The notes under the pieces are model-generated. The model saw nothing but the letters and a program-made list of their open reading frames with translations, had not been told where the DNA came from and made no database searches. Source: Acidiferrobacteraceae bacterium (GTDB taxonomy: Bacteria; Pseudomonadota; Gammaproteobacteria; Arenicellales; UBA868). Taken from it: a stretch of 6,732 nucleotides of DNA. Shown piece by piece: positions 6,042-6,732 of the stretch; positions within the stretch are counted from its first letter, which is position 1; each line of letters opens with the position of its first letter. The DNA lies in contig PBJL01000017.1 in assembly GCA_002721105.1 (NCBI GenBank), forward strand, positions 9,413 to 16,144, given 5' to 3'. Both the position numbers and the translations under genes were made by a program.

Positions 6042-6531
6042 AAAGGGCAAAAATTTGTTTTTGCATTCAGCAGTTTTCCTAGCGTTAGTGAGCGTTGATT
6101 TTTATAGTAAATCATTTATGGTGCGCGCTCTGATTGATGTAGAGGCTTTAGATTTGTTACCTTTTTTAAAATTTGTGTTAGTACATAATCGTGGTGCCGC
6201 ATTCGGTTTTTTAGGCGATGCCAATGGTTGGCAGTTGGCCGTTTTTGTTGGTGTTGCAATAATCATTTCTCTTCTAATTGTCATCAGATTATTTGCATCT
6301 GCCGGTTCTGAGCCATGGTATGAGATGTCTTTAGTTCTTATATTGTCTGGAGCTATCGGGAATATGATAGATCGTATTCGAGCTGGTTATGTTATAGATT
6401 TTATTCAAGTTTATTATCAAGATTGGTACTTTCCGGCTTTCAATCTTGCTGATATTTCCATATTTTCCGGTGTTTTAATACTTATATTTCATGTGCTCGT
6501 CAAAGATCGAGAAAATCATAAGGGTGTTTAG
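6034..6531 (+). CDS. lspA: Lipoprotein signal peptidase (signal peptidase II)
   Basis: LspA is an inner-membrane aspartyl protease that removes the signal peptide from diacylated prolipoproteins. The 165-residue product (164 in E. coli) has four hydrophobic segments, at about 8-21, 66-89, 97-112 and 138-156. Family motifs are VDFYSK (21-26), HNRGAAFGFL (51-60), GAIGNMIDR (106-114), VIDFI (120-124) and FNLADISI (136-143). The catalytic aspartates are D122 and D140. The ATG at 6034 overlaps the end of ribF by 8 bases, with the stop TAA at 6039-6041, which suggests translational coupling. The Shine-Dalgarno is weak (AGAAA). In many gammaproteobacteria ileS lies between ribF and lspA; here it is absent. 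Confidence 0.97.
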   Translation: MTKKGKNLFLHSAVFLALVSVDFYSKSFMVRALIDVEALDLLPFLKFVLVHNRGAAFGFLGDANGWQLAVFVGVAIIISLLIVIRLFASAGSEPWYEMSLVLILSGAIGNMIDRIRAGYVIDFIQVYYQDWYFPAFNLADISIFSGVLILIFHVLVKDRENHKGV

Positions 6532-6587
6532 TTGTTTGACTTTGTAAATATATGATCCTAATGTACGTCATCTTGAAAAATAACGTT

Positions 6588-6593
6588 GATAAT
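6588..6593 (+). promoter_or_regulatory. Possible -10 element for ispH
   Basis: GATAAT matches five of six -10 positions and lies about 27 bases before the ispH start, but the base-pairs 17-18 upstream give only a poor -35 (ACGTCA at 6565-6570). A second candidate, TTGACT at 6536-6541, has no good -10 partner at normal spacing. ispH may simply be read through from lspA, since no terminator is visible in the 88-base gap. Confidence 0.25.
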
Positions 6594-6619
6594 TTTGAGA
6601 CAATTAGCTTGGCAAAAAA

Positions 6620-6732
6620 ATGAAAATAATACTTGCAAGTCCACGAGGGTTTTGCGCCGGAGTAGAGAGAGCTATAACGATTGTTGAACAATCTATAGCG
6701 AAGTATGGCAGTCCTATTTATGTGCGACATGA
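6620..6732 (+). CDS. ispH: 4-hydroxy-3-methylbut-2-enyl diphosphate reductase, 5' part only
   Basis: IspH is the last enzyme of the MEP pathway and reduces HMBPP to IPP and DMAPP using a 4Fe-4S cluster. The 37 complete codons visible encode the hallmark N-terminus [16 protein letters not shown], with the first cluster ligand Cys12, then IVEQ and YGSPIYVRH, which leads to the next conserved segment beyond the window edge. The match to E. coli IspH is nearly position by position. The ATG at 6620 gives the conserved start MKIILA; its ribosome site is weak. The gene follows lspA by 88 bases. In many relatives fkpB lies between these two genes and is missing here. The remaining cluster ligands and catalytic residues cannot be checked. 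Confidence 0.95.
   Translation, partial: MKIILASPRGFCAGVERAITIVEQSIAKYGSPIYVRH

Noticed and set aside
6102..6284. Minus-strand open frame of 60 codons opposite lspA
   Set aside because: It is antisense to conserved LspA motifs and has no recognisable protein features.
6500..6730. Minus-strand open frame of 76 codons across the lspA-ispH gap
   Set aside because: Its first half is antisense to the diagnostic IspH N-terminus, and the predicted peptide has no recognisable domain.
1..6732. Search for tRNA, rRNA, CRISPR arrays, insertion sequences and attachment sites
   Set aside because: No cloverleaf, regularly spaced repeats, transposase motifs or long terminal repeats were seen; the window is tightly packed with housekeeping genes.

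Overview
The window holds conserved housekeeping genes and reads as a chromosomal segment of a gammaproteobacterium with a fairly AT-rich, compact genome. Two lines support this. The proteins align closely with Escherichia coli and Pseudomonas counterparts: L21 and RibF have the same lengths as in E. coli (103 and 313 residues), and S20 uses a TTG start as in E. coli. The gene order ispB / rplU-rpmA-obg / rpsT / murJ-ribF-lspA-ispH is a reduced version of the contiguous Pseudomonas arrangement as I remember it. No species can be named from the sequence alone.

Layout. Positions 1-713 (minus strand) hold the first 237 codons of a long-chain polyprenyl diphosphate synthase (ispB), cut by the left edge. 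A divergent promoter region (714-860) separates it from rplU (L21), rpmA (L27) and the GTPase gene obg on the plus strand, with an intrinsic terminator between rpmA and obg. obg converges on rpsT (S20, minus strand), which has its own terminator and a strong promoter. On the other side of that promoter region the plus-strand run murJ, a DUF2203-like gene, ribF and lspA follows, and the right edge cuts ispH after 37 codons.

How the genes fit together. L21, L27, S20 and Obg belong to ribosome structure and assembly. IspB, MurJ and IspH serve isoprenoid and cell-envelope metabolism: IspH makes the C5 units, IspB joins them into a quinone side chain, and MurJ flips the polyprenyl-linked peptidoglycan precursor. 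LspA matures lipoproteins and RibF makes FMN and FAD. The grouping is conserved synteny rather than one pathway.

The notable points are modest. proB, ileS and fkpB, which sit inside this cluster in Pseudomonas, are absent here. A small uncharacterised DUF2203-type gene lies between murJ and ribF. ribF and lspA overlap by 8 bases. Obg lacks the acidic C-terminal tail of the E. coli protein. There is no mobile element, CRISPR array, tRNA or rRNA, no gene-free stretch over 300 bases, and no sign of a novel defence or biosynthetic system.
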